Of a DNA stretch of 64,000 nucleotides, positions 11,801-23,365 are shown piece after piece; the first letter of the stretch is position 1; each line of letters starts with the position of its first letter. The DNA is from Epiperipatus broadwayi (taxonomy: Eukaryota > Onychophora > Udeonychophora > Euonychophora > Peripatidae), in contig JAQFVV010000049.1 in the NCBI GenBank assembly GCA_028023455.1, positions 2,706,036-2,770,035 on the forward strand, in the 5' to 3' direction. The notes beneath the pieces were generated by a model, which ran no database searches, had not been told where the DNA came from, and was given only the letters and a program-made list of their open reading frames with translations. The translations under genes were made by a program, and so were the position numbers.

Positions 11801-12404
11801 AATTAAGTAATATTAAATCTTTTTTTTTTTTAAAAAAAAAACAAAACACTTGGAATATTGCTAATAAATAGTTGAATTGCAATTTAGTAATCTAAGACTT
11901 ACAGTTTTCAGTCCAAAAGCAAGTTTCAAATTTTCCAGATTATCATATTGGCAATTTAATATAATGGTCAAAAATATGTAACTGAAGATTTTTAGCATTA
12001 CAGTAATGCTTACCATATCCATTAGTAAATAATAAATATGCTTAGTGTCTATTACCAAAAGCATTAAAAATTTACCCTGAAATTTTCTCTTACATATAGT
12101 GTTTATAAAATCTGAATGTTCAGCCAGGAATATAGAACTTTGATCAAAATTCTTTTGTTCTAATATTAAAAGCAAAAAGTAACTTTTTAGTGTAAATGTA
12201 TATTTAATGTAAATCCCTAATATTAGACATAGTAAAATTTAATTTCACTGTAATTGAATTATATATATAAATCTAAATGTATTGTGCAGCACATCTGAAA
12301 GTTTAAAAATTAGCCTTCCAAGAAATTAAAAATGAGTTCTTTTCAAAAAGTTGACAGCCAATCAATACATAATCTATTATTGGTAATTAATTATAGCTAT
12401 GAAT
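8861..12404. other. AT-rich DNA; unrecognised open frames at 9244-9558 and 9611-9802
   Basis: Most of this stretch holds nothing I recognise. A plus-strand frame at 9244-9558 (104 codons) and another at 9611-9802 (63 codons) have mixed residue composition rather than pure low complexity, but no motif, signal peptide or splice pattern identifies them. Two minus-strand frames (10231-10512, 11861-12175) are hydrophobic AT-rich translations and probably chance. A C-run lies at about 10992 and a T12A10 run at about 11820. Confidence 0.3.
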
Positions 12405-12470
12405 TGTGGACACATTTGGTGCATGAACTTTTTGTGAACTTCAGAGAGCAATAAAGCACTGGATTACTTT
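12405..12470 (+). repeat. SINE-2 3' fragment
   Basis: TTGGTGCATGAACTTTTTGT followed by GAACTTCAGAGAGCAATAAA matches the 3' body of SINE-2 at 8.7 kb. The tRNA-like head is absent. Confidence 0.45.
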
Positions 12471-13497
12471 TCACTCTACTTAAAAAGAAATTATTTTGAA
12501 CTTGTTTGGAAGACTTTTGAGCTAATTGAAACTAAGCACTGCATGGTTTAATACAGTGTTAGTTTGGCAAACTTGAAAATGGCAAAGTCAAGAGTGCAAC
12601 GTCCATGAATCACAGCTGAATAGTGCCAATTCCATTGCTTATACTTTATTTAAATTTCGGAGTAATTAACTATTTAATTAATAATAGTAACAAAATAGAA
12701 TGCTTGCTACTTTTAGTTGCTTATGTAACTCTGTAATATCAAAAATGTAGTGTTTCAGGAGAAAATTAGCAAGAAATTTTTGTTACATTATGGGGTTTGG
12801 AAAAAAACAGAAAGTGTTGATAATTATTCATATCCTTTTAAATTTTCTGTAATTGTGTCAAATATAATACATTTGTATGCTAATACATACTATAATGGTA
12901 AAGTATAATGTAAAGGGGGCATAGAAAGCAATCGTGATTTATTGCCAGTAATAATACAATGGTAGTAGTCATATATAATACCATACTGATTATCCATATA
13001 TCTTAAAACTATCTATAGTCTGAAAACTTTACGTATATGCATATGAAGAGAAATAATGCTACAATCAATATTTATAAAATGTTTGCAAAAAATATTTTTA
13101 AAAATATCAAAAGAAAACTGAACTTTGATTATGAACTGGCAAGGGTTAAATTTATAAAATACGACAAAAGCCTAAATAGTATATGAAATCAAAATAATTG
13201 TAGGAATGAAATTAATAATATTTATTTGCAAAGTTATTTAATCGCATATACAACGTGATAGAGATAGTAAAAAAAGAAACGACACTTTTATCCAACATAA
13301 TGTATATCATTCACATGCATGAACTAAAGCTAGTTTCACAATCTTTTCTTTTCTAATCACTTCTCTAGCTTAGACACTCTTATCCATGAAATTAAAAGCC
13401 GAAAACACCTTAAATTTGGAAAAGAGAGTTGTGAGACGAATTAATAAAGTATATAGAGCTTAAAGAATCAGCAGGGAGATCAGGAGACGGAGTGAAG
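12471..13497. other. AT-rich DNA; probable 3' flank of the 13.5-kb gene
   Basis: No separate feature is recognised. If the minus-strand exon at 13498-13659 is real, its 3' UTR would lie here. A minus-strand AATAAA occurs near 13222, but with no transcript evidence the polyadenylation site is unproven. Confidence 0.3.
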
Positions 13498-13659
13498 TCA
13501 AAAGCCATATAGAGCGTTATCTTCACGCAGCGTGCGGCGTAAGCAGGCTGCCAGAATGACTAATATAAAGAGCAGTAGCGCCCCAACTGGCCAAGCAACC
13601 CACGGAGAAATTTCAGTCTTTGAGGATTCTGTCGTTTTCTTTTTAGCAAGTAACTGACT
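13498..13659 (-). CDS. Candidate terminal exon of a small single-pass membrane protein
   Basis: On the minus strand a frame of 53 codons ends in TGA at 13500-13498 and is closed upstream by TAA at 13662-13660. It has no ATG, so its start must come from another exon. The peptide has a Lys/Thr/Ser-rich lead (AKKKTTESSKTEISPW), a hydrophobic stretch of about 20 residues (VAWPVGALLLFILVILAACL), then RRTLREDNALYGF and the stop. The basic RR after the hydrophobic segment suggests a type I orientation with a short cytoplasmic tail. Base composition is clearly less AT-rich than the surroundings, as expected for coding DNA. Possible 3' splice sites on the minus strand are the AGs at about 13654, 13639 and 13630; none has a strong pyrimidine tract. 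I do not recognise the protein family. The residue pattern is unlikely by chance, but transcription is not shown. Confidence 0.5.
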   Translation of the reverse strand, partial: SQLLAKKKTTESSKTEISPWVAWPVGALLLFILVILAACLRRTLREDNALYGF

Positions 13660-14663
13660 TTACGTAAGAACGTAGTCAATAGAAAGCGCTTTCATAACAA
13701 TTCAAAATAGGCCTATGAAACGCTCGTAACTCTCCTAGCATGCACGAATTCAGAATTACAATTTCATCTTTTGACAAAATGAACGCTTATTTATGCTAAT
13801 GAAAATCTGTCGCTATTATAAAAATCAATTAAAACTTAATTTACCCAAACATGAAATTCAATAAATAAGGCACATTGTTTCATTTCTTTCAAAAGAAAAC
13901 AAACAAGCTATCTATTTAGATAATTAAAAATGTTAAGAGCTATTCAGTAAATAATAAATAAAAATAAGGTTGCATTTTGTATAAAAAGATGTTCACACAT
14001 TTCAAATATATGTTTCCGAGGATTTTTTTTTCCTCTCTTCTTTTTCATTCTCGGAATCAATCTCCTTAAAAACGGTAGTTCATAGATTTTTTCACCATTA
14101 TTTCCTGAAATTCTTTACTATTTTTTTATTTTTATTGTTTGTTCTCATAAACAAAATAATGTTGTATTATATGTTATGAATGAATTTCAAGACGCATCGC
14201 TAATTTATTAGACGATATTTTAAAATAAACAATTTAAAGCACTACAATATGTATGAATTAAAATGATTAAAGAAACAGATTTTAAAAAAGAAAAAATATA
14301 AAATAATACTGACAGTCACAATCAAAAACATATTTTCACACTACTCGATGCAAATTGTTAACAAATTAACTTCTCATTATAAATTAAAGGCATCAGTTTA
14401 TAGTAGTGAGAGATGAAGCAAACTAATATGGAATAAATAATAATGCGGTACATTGTTTGTGCGTACAAATTTAATGCTTGTATGTGTGTAGCCATGTGTA
14501 GTGGATTCTACTCTCTTACTATAAATACAAATCAGTATGGACAAGTATTATTTTTCCTCACATTTCAAACAGCTGGTAGCTGTGTTTTAAATGCCCCACC
14601 TCTACCTAATATTTTAAAGAATCTTCAACTTTGTCGAGATAATAGCAATAGATAAATACTTGC
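13660..14663 (-). other. Possible intron between the 13.5- and 14.7-kb candidate exons
   Basis: AT-rich sequence separates the two GC-richer blocks. A 70-codon plus-strand frame at 14443-14655 crosses it but shows no recognisable domain. No mobile element was identified. Confidence 0.3.
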
Positions 14664-14766
14664 CTTAACGGTCATCTTGTTCCAGATGTGAAGAGATTGC
14701 TACGGCTAGTTCGCTAACACAGACACGTTGAGGGCCACCTTTCTGGTTAGGCTTCAGGGCATACAT
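14664..14766 (-). CDS. Possible upstream exon of the 13.5-kb gene
   Basis: A minus-strand ATG at 14766-14764 opens a 33-codon frame (MYALKPNQKGGPQRV, then CVSELAVAISSHLEQDDR) that stops at TAA 14667-14665. The block is GC-richer than its surroundings, like the 13.5-kb exon. At its end the minus strand reads CCGTTAAGGCAAGT. This offers a GT donor after GACC (phase 1) or a GC donor of the AAG|GCAAGT type. The phase 1 option is compatible with the acceptor AG at about 13630, and then the two exons would join in frame. The GC donor would leave the TAA inside the exon, making it a 5' UTR with a short upstream frame. The link to 13.5 kb is inference. Confidence 0.3.
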
Positions 14767-15961
14767 TCACATATTAATTGCACTATTTAATCCAGAGGGA
14801 GCTCCGTCTCTGTGCTTATCTTTTTCTTAGTTCTCAATATTTTGGAGAAGTTAGCGGAAAAAAACAATTTAAGTTATAGGAGCACGATTTAATCTTTTCC
14901 TTTTACTTCCTACACAGTAACTGCAGCTAAAGAAGCTGACCAGAGCCCAATATAAATCCTTCCCAAGCTGTAGAACAGCGCTAGAGGCTTCCGACTCTTT
15001 CGGAATGGATCTTACAATTCAATCACATTGACGATACCCATTTTTAAAAAGTGGAAGTTTCCAATATGGTTCATCTCATTTCTCTTTTAGGGGTAAACTA
15101 CTCACCAAGTATTAGATGATACTTGTGGGCAAGTAGAACGCCGAAAGAACGCAGTGTATTAGAATATTGTAACTGTCGCTTTAATTTTACTATAGAGAAC
15201 AACAAGTAATGCATGAAAATGAAAACACATTTTAAATTAATCATTTAACAAATTCTCTTAATAACATTAGTATTTTCTTTTATTTTAAAAAATAAATAAT
15301 TATAATTTTAAGTAATTAAATGTAAAAAAAAAATAACCCTTCAATGAGCAAATGAGTTAGAAAAAATCAAAGTCGGTAGATTGACCAATACGTTATCGAA
15401 GTTGATAAATATTTTTACTGACACTTCTGCTAAAAGACGAACATTTTTTTTAAAATAAGAAATAAAAATCCTCATAATGTAATTAAAAATAATTAAATAA
15501 TTTAAATTTTGCCGACTATATGAGAAAAGAAATGCTCCCTTTCGAGTAAATACGAATAATAAATTCAAACGATGGAAATAACTGGTAGAAAGCTTAAACG
15601 GAAATGACTACACTCGGCTGAAACATACACTCGGACAACATGTTTACATTTCTGATATAAAAGAAAAATTAATCAAACATCCAGGTCAAAATCACCTTGC
15701 AGCTTGTAAATAATGAAATGAAGTTAGAAAAGAGAGATGCGTTTTGCTAAAGATAAAAATAACTAATTTTATTAAAAGTTTATTTATGGATTTTGAAGAG
15801 TGATAATTTTTTTAATGTGTGTGCGCGATATGGATATATGTATGTCGCTGTATAAAGAATTCCCTTCCAAAATACCCCCCTCCCCCCAACAAAAAATATA
15901 TTACAAAAGTCATATAGTATTTAAATACAAATATATTGCCTGTTAATGTAATTAGAATATA
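14767..15961. other. Candidate promoter flank and AT-rich DNA
   Basis: The part up to about 15180 is less AT-rich than average and lies upstream of the minus-strand candidate gene, so it could hold its promoter or 5' UTR; no TATA box or known site is convincing. On the plus strand, a pyrimidine-rich run ending TACACAG at 14917 looks like a 3' splice site but leads into frames that soon stop. From 15200 onward I see nothing. Confidence 0.3.
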
Positions 15962-16125
15962 TGGTGGCTGAAGAGTTGGAGGGTGGAGAAGATTGAAACC
16001 TGTCCATTAAAGTTAAAGTTTGAAGATTTGCTATCTTAATATAAACTGAGCATTGATTATATTTATATGTGAGAGATGATAATCTGAATCAAATGATGAG
16101 GGCTGGTTCAGCACAAAATGGTCAT
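15962..16125 (+). repeat. Foldback family A, inner right-arm fragment
   Basis: Blocks GGCTGAAGAGTTGGAGG, GATTTGCTATCTTAATATAA and ACTGAGCATTGATTATATTT match the inner half of the family A right arm. The outer end with the B box is missing; the match stops after GGTTCAGCACAAAATG. Confidence 0.6.
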
Positions 16126-17446
16126 GGGCTTGAAAGACAGCTTAAAAAGTCATGTAGATTGAATTCATTAGAATAATATTTTTGTGAGTTTAGTGTGGTT
16201 AAATTATTTTGGATTTAAATAAAATATGATATCATAAAAGAAGACAAAGACTATTAAAATTTATATAAATTAACAAGATATGAAAATATATATAAGGAAA
16301 TATTTTCTCTCAGTCTTAAAACTTAATCATGTATATCCGAATTAATACACTTTCAATTTCTTGTAAACCTGTGTTTAATTTCTGAATCAATATAACCATT
16401 AATGAGATAATGCCTCTCTTATTCTGTACGATATGGAAAAATGGAAGAACTTCTTGATATTTATCTACTACACTTTGAGAATTATCTTGATAAGAAGATA
16501 AAAAAAATTGAAAGAGATTAAATGAAAAATTTATTAGGAAGTCAGAAGAAGGATATGAATTGTATGAGAAGAATTTATGGAGAGTATAAATGGTTGTTAG
16601 CAGATGGGTAGTATTATTACTCTTGTTATAGATTGTAAATAAATGACTTAAACATTGGATTTGAAATTATTATTATTATATATATTAATTTATAAACTAG
16701 ATACAAGTTCTTACAGGGAATTGGACGCAGTATTTAATTTATTAAAATCTATTATTCTAAAAAATATGCAGTGTAATAATGGATTATATTAATGATATGT
16801 CAGACAATGGCAAGCAATGAATAAAGTGATTCAAAGCATTATTTTCTTTTTTGGAGAGCACACTGTTTTCATAAGTAATCAGGAGTTAAAATCAACAAGT
16901 GAAGCATCAATAACATAAAATATTAGAATACAGTGCAGATGGGTATGACAGAGTACAAATTTATTTATTTAATTTTTAAAAATAAAATGTTATTAGTATA
17001 TTTTATCGAATTTTTATTATTTTTTTGTTTAAAAGGCTACATTATGTAGTGTTTAGAAAATCTTCCAGCCATAGAATCCAAATATGGACTAGATAAAATT
17101 TTACTTCTTTAAGGGAGAGGAGAGAAAGATCCAAAACAGACTCATGCCAATTTATAGTCAATTCAGTTGCCTATTTAATTACTCATCAAAAAGTTAGTAT
17201 CTAGATATTCTTAACTAGAATGTAAAATAAGGGAGAAAAAATGAAAACCCTGATGGAGTAGCATTTGGTAGCAATGTTTTCTATGGTGTTCAACTTCGTT
17301 ATTTCTACATAAAAGAACATAGGGGAAACTTGTTCTAAAGTGGACTTTTTAAACATTGTTTAACTTTATTTTACTATTTTCTGCAGTTTCTTTAAATAAT
17401 AGTAAGTTGAATGTTATTATACTTTATTCTAGTCTGTTGTAAAACC
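16126..17446. other. AT-rich DNA without recognised features
   Basis: I see no gene or repeat family here. Confidence 0.4.
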
Positions 17447-18647
<1,201 letters not shown>

Positions 18648-18860
18648 TATTTGTATTTACACATTGGACTATTTCTACAAGAGTATTGAATGTTGTTAGA
18701 AAAATTTAACTTTATTTAAATTTTTAAAGTACTACAGTTGAATGTACTTTGAAAATTTTAATAAAATTAAATTTTTCTAAAGTCATTCAAAACTCAAAAC
18801 CAGCTGGTGAAATTAGTCCAATACATAAATACAACTAAATTACCATCATCATAAACCTTC
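18648..18860. repeat. Hairpin family B, copy 1
   Basis: The left arm TGTATTTACACATTGGACTA ...GAAAAATTTAACTTTATTTA pairs with a right arm AAATTTTTCTAAAGTCATTC ...AGTCCAATACATAAATAC. The same arms and the same unpaired 3' extension (AATTACCATCATCAYAAACC) occur at 22790-23045, which shows this is a mobile or duplicated unit. It is non-coding. Confidence 0.7.
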
Positions 18861-19089
18861 AGGAAAACACTATGTTATTTACTATGTTGAATGAAACTGG
18901 TAATTTTTTTTTTGATTTTGTAGTTGCTAAAGATGTAAATCTTTTTTGTTTTGGATATATCATAAATAAAAATGCAGAATACTTTGTAAAGTCACTGAAT
19001 AAATATGTAATAAAGTAGATTAATCATGTTTTAATTCTATAATCAAAACAATATTAGGTACTAGTCTTATAGCTAAAGATGCCGCTCTA

Positions 19090-20243
19090 TGGCACCGTTT
19101 TGGCGCTAAAACACATAAAAATGCCGTTTCCGCGGCCGACACGTTTGAACCCGCATTTTCTATAATACAACTTTCTTGTTGTGCTACAGATTGCAGGCTG
19201 CTATGTCACATCGCAGTACAGCATATATGTCGCATCGCAGCAAATACATTTTCCAAATTCACAGTTTATAAAATGGTTATGGCTTGGTGAGAGGGTGTGT
19301 TTTTTTGAATTGGATGGAAATGTTTTCATTGGATTTATTTTTATTTTAAAGTATTAAAATGTTCAGATTTTGTAAAGTAATAATTATCAGACTTTTTACA
19401 CCATACTATATTGAAGTTTTAATTGGGAAAATGTTGACAAGATATATGTGTAAAGTGAGTTGGAATTAGGTAACGCGTCAAGTAACGTACTGTTCATAAC
19501 ATTCCACGAGACAAACAAGATTCTACCATGTGTATATTTTTGAAGTAAAAAAGAGCGGTAACACAAAAGTATCCAGTAAGAAAAGTACAATTCTGCATGG
19601 TTTTTTTGTAAATTTCACAAAAAGCTTATATTATAAACATGATTAATAAGTAAAGAAGACATTTTTGTTGTTTAAAAAAGTTTTACTTTCTTTCTTTTCT
19701 CCGACTACGGTTATACTTTGTTGAATATAGTTTACATTTATTGTTTTCATTTATTTTATAGATGTTACAAAAAAAAATATTTACAAAAATACGATTTTGA
19801 TATTTTTTATTTTAGCATTACAAACAACAAAACACTAAACCTAAACCTACCCCTAAATCTAACCCTAAAACTAATTCTAAAACTAACCCTAAACCTAACC
19901 CTAAAACTAACCCTAAACCTAACCGTAACAACTTTTACTTTTTGTTGTCATTCTATATGAAGTAAAAATAGCGGTAAAGCCGTATCCCCAGTAAAAAAAT
20001 ATATGATAAAAAAATTGATTTTTCTAATAAAGCAAAATAAAAAACACAAATCAAATTGCAATTTGTTTATTTTATTTTACATTTATTATTATCATTTAAT
20101 TTGTATACGTTAATAAAAAATAATATTTAAAAAAGACGATTTTGTTTTTATTTTCGCATTACAAAAAAAACACATCAAAATGATTAAAATCAATGGCCCG
20201 GGAATGTTCATATTTTATAGTTTTAGCGTGAAAATGGCACCAA
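19090..20243. mobile_element. Non-autonomous DNA-transposon-like element with imperfect TIRs
   Basis: The left end TGGCACCGTTTTGGCGCTAA and the reverse complement of the right end, TGGTGCCATTTTCACGCTAA, align for about 50 bp, including a CCGCGGCC/CCCGGGCC block. The interior has an approximate direct duplication. TTTACATTTATTGTTTTCAT ...CGATTTTGATATTTTTTATT at 19730-19838 recurs at about 20070-20172, and GAAGTAAAAATAGCGGTAA at 19960 resembles a block at 19540. Between them lies a telomere-like array (next entry). No transposase is encoded and I could not define a target-site duplication. It is less AT-rich at both ends than its surroundings, suggesting foreign origin. Confidence 0.55.
19836..19926 (+). 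repeat. Telomere-like degenerate CCCTAA array, 12-bp period
   Basis: The array is built from CTAACCCTAAAM units (M is A or C), that is, alternating CCCTAA and AACCTA/AAACTA hexamers related to the TTAGGG telomere repeat. About seven to eight units are readable, with more decay on the left. An 80-codon frame made of Leu-Asn/Lys-Leu-Thr repeats is a by-product. It may be an interstitial telomeric repeat captured by or grown inside the TIR element. Confidence 0.8.
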
Positions 20244-21322
20244 GCACCCAATATTGTATACTGTATAATAAATAAACACTACTGTACTATTTTAGCATAA
20301 ATGTTGTCATTTTATTTTCAGAAGTTATAGCTTTATAAAGTCATTATCCTGTAACATAATCAATCTTACAAAATGATCACCATTTTTTGACCAATATCTT
20401 GAAGAAATGGCAGATGTTTTTTAAAAAAGTTTTTTTTTTTAAAGATTGTAATAATGAATAATCAATAGTAAATCAAAATAATAGGTATAAATTGATGATG
20501 ATCACTATGGTGAAACCTTGCAATAAAGGTTCATCATTAACCAGAGTAAAGGTGTACATGCTCTACATTAGATTCCATTAGAAGCAAGTAAGTGTAGTGT
20601 ATATATAATGTTATATATATATAAAGAAAAAGGTATGGACAAATGAAAGGAAAATGTTTTTTTATGATAGGGATAGATGCATTTTTATCTTTTTATTTAA
20701 TTTTAATTGTATGGATAATTATAAAAATATAAAATGTATTTTGTAGATCGTTGAAAATGACTACAAACAAAGTGATCAAAATATTGGATGTGGTAAACAA
20801 ATAACTGTATATATATGGTAATGGAAAAAATGTAAGTTTTTGGAAAGAAAAAGGAGAGTCTTTTGATTGGTTTTAATGTAAAAAGAACATTATATTTTAT
20901 AAGTCATATATAGTTTTGAAAGAAAAAAAAGGTTTGTGCTGTTGTTAAAAAGTTTTTAACAGCAGTGATAATAAGTAGAATAGATTCCAATCATTTGATG
21001 TAGGGAAAACAGCTATTTCACGTACAGCATCAATGAAATCTATGGCTCTTCTATAAAATTTTCATTTTATGTGTATTTTGTGATTAAATAAAAAAAATTT
21101 TATTGCAATTGTTTTATATATAATTAAAAAAAAAGAAATAAAATAAAAATAATAAATATTTTTAAAAGTTATAGATAATATATAAAAAAAAGATAAATAT
21201 TATTATGACATCATGTATATGAATAACAGTAATGATATGATTGCATGCTTTCTCTCCTAAATTATATGAGGGAGGACCCACAAATAATCTGAATTTTGTA
21301 ATAAAAACTTGTGTATTTATAT
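20244..21322. other. AT-rich DNA without recognised features
   Basis: I see no gene; short TATA runs only. Confidence 0.4.
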
Positions 21323-21915
21323 TTAGGTATTACAAATCAAATCCCTTTCAAAGTTTAGGCCATTTAATGCCACGCATTGATCTAAACATGTTTTTTCCTT
21401 TGGAATATTCCAGGAACTTTTAAAAAACGATGCTGTTTAATACCTATGTTGTTGTTTTTTCTTCTCCACTTTTATGTATGCAAAAAAAATATCTGAAATT
21501 TTTTCATTTGAGAGAATAAAAAAGCCACATAAAGTGATTTCAAGCAAAGCTGAGTCATGCTGAATTTAATTTAAAATTATTTTCACTAAGGCTTTGTGTG
21601 CTGGCACATTGCCATGGTAATGCTTGTATCCTCCATTAAGCCAAAAAATGTGATATTTTGTTTTACCACACAATGCAAATTTTTTAGAACTTATAAGTTT
21701 TAAATGCCTTTTTATTATTAACGAATTCTAAGTGAACATTTCTGTTTGTATCCAAAAAAAGTCACCACTATATTGACTTGACCTTATTCACCATGCTTTT
21801 TGGGAAATGGTGAATACTGTCATTAAATTACTTATAAACTTGTGTTTTCATCAGACTAGCTTGCTTGTAAACTGTTTTAAGCATTGAAACTGCTTCCCTG
21901 CCATTTTCTCTAACA
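21323..21915 (-). pseudogene. Mariner-type transposase relic
   Basis: Several minus-strand fragments fall in the order of a mariner-superfamily (DD34D-like) transposase. First comes an N-terminal helix-turn-helix-like stretch (YVRENGREAVSMLKTVY, then KQASLMKTQVYK) at about 21913-21826. A core strand-like LFLDTNRNVHLEFV lies near 21750. Next is HYHGNVPAHKAL at about 21623-21588, matching the family's HDNAPAH block. The segment ITLCGFFIL follows at about 21530, matching the block after SPDLAP. The C-terminus QCVALNGLNFERD ends at TAA 21325. The acidic residue of HDNAPAH is Gly here and frames change several times, so it is inactive. No flanking TIRs were found. An antisense 60-codon frame at 21241-21423 is a shadow. 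Confidence 0.6.
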
Positions 21916-22789
21916 TAATTTCATGTTCCAACTTTTCAACCATTACAAAAATCGACAAATAAGCGAAATGCACTTAACAAAATTACTTATGCTTAAAACA
22001 TGGCTTCACTCAATAACAGCAATCAGAATATTGATTCATGGGATCCCTTCAAAAGGTTTTTAGTAGCAGAATGATGTCCTATAACCAGTTCATTGTCCAG
22101 AACACAATTCTGGTTATTTTTGTATACCATCTCATTTATAAATTAATTTAAATTTAAACAAACACATTAGTTATTTATAAAATATTATATATATAAATTT
22201 AGATTTTAAATTTTTTAAAAAAGTAAGCTATTTTTTAGCTTTTGTATGTAAAAAATTAGTAATGGTGTCCATTAAAATGATTATTGTCTCACTTATATGA
22301 TATTTAATGTTCATGCTGATGCAGTTCTTTTGCAAGACGTTTTACACAATTAATTTAGAAGCTGTTAGTAGCTGCAATGATAATGACAAATCTCTAGGTT
22401 ATTTTGAATGAGCAATGGGAGCATAGTGGCACTTCATGAGGATCCGCTCCTGAAACAAAAAAATAGTAAAATTTATTTTTATTTTTGTAAGCATATTATG
22501 AGTATTAAAGTATTGTAAACTTTTGTAATAAGAAAAATAAAATATTTTGTATTATAATATTAAAATTATTTTTAATTTTTAAATATAATTTATTTACTTT
22601 TAATGATATTTTTAATAATAAATGTGCTAAAACATAATTTTTGCTGCATACTCTATAAAACAGAAGGCAAAGTATAAAAAAATCAGATAGTCAATGTTAA
22701 AACTCAATATACTATAATCAATTTCTGTAGAAAAATTATTACATTAAAGGGTAATTATATCTAGCTTAAGTATATATACTGTACTTGTA
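21916..22789. other. AT-rich DNA without recognised features
   Basis: No gene is seen. The part adjoining the mariner relic may be its 5' flank. Confidence 0.35.
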
Positions 22790-23045
22790 TTTGTATTTAT
22801 ATATTGGACTATTTTCATCATCTAATATAAGTTGAATGTCTTTAGAAAAATTTAACTTTATTTAAATATTCTAAATACTTAGTAATAGCATACAGGTTAT
22901 CTACTAACCTGTGTGCTATTACTAACAGATAAATGTATTTGAAATATTTAAATAAAGTTACATTTTTCTAAAGACATTCAACTTATATTAGATGGTGGAA
23001 ATAGCCTATAAATACAATTAAAATACCATCATCACAAACCATTTA
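22790..23045. repeat. Hairpin family B, copy 2
   Basis: The arms 22790-22890 and 22925-23020 pair well. The core AGTAATAGCATACAGGTTA / TAACCTGTGTGCTATTACT closes on a 5-nt loop. Outer arm sequences (TATTGGACTATTTTC, GAAAAATTTAACTTTATTTA) and the 3' extension AAATACCATCATCACAAACC match copy 1 at 18.65 kb. The hairpin core differs between copies. Confidence 0.75.
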
Positions 23046-23224
23046 ATATTATAGATTCCATCTGTATTCTGCTCATCCCTCTTCTGTATATTTAGATGGT
23101 CTTAAGGTCCTACATATGAGGGGTCAGAGTTATTTGTGGGCAACATGGATATAACAACAAAATTGACAAACAAAGGCTTTGAACATGTCATCATCAGATT
23201 TACAATGATATGGATGACTAAACA

Positions 23225-23365
23225 ATTGTAAAATTGGAGAAGATTGAAGCCACCTGTCTTAAATTTTGATGGTTTAATATAAATCAAATACTATATATAT
23301 ATATATATGCATGGGAGATGATGATCTAGATCAACTGATGAGTTTTGGTTCAGTTCTATATATAT
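23225..23365 (+). repeat. Foldback family A, inner right-arm fragment
   Basis: TTGGAGAAGATTGAAGCCAC, GGTTTAATATAAATCAAATA, an expanded TA run, then GGGAGATGATGATCTAGATC and AACTGATGAGTTTTGGTTCA match the family A right arm at 15.96 kb in order. The outer part is missing. Confidence 0.6.

Noticed and set aside
19718-19960. 80-codon frame rich in Leu-Asn-Leu-Thr repeats as a repeat protein
   Set aside because: It is a by-product of the CCCTAA-type array.
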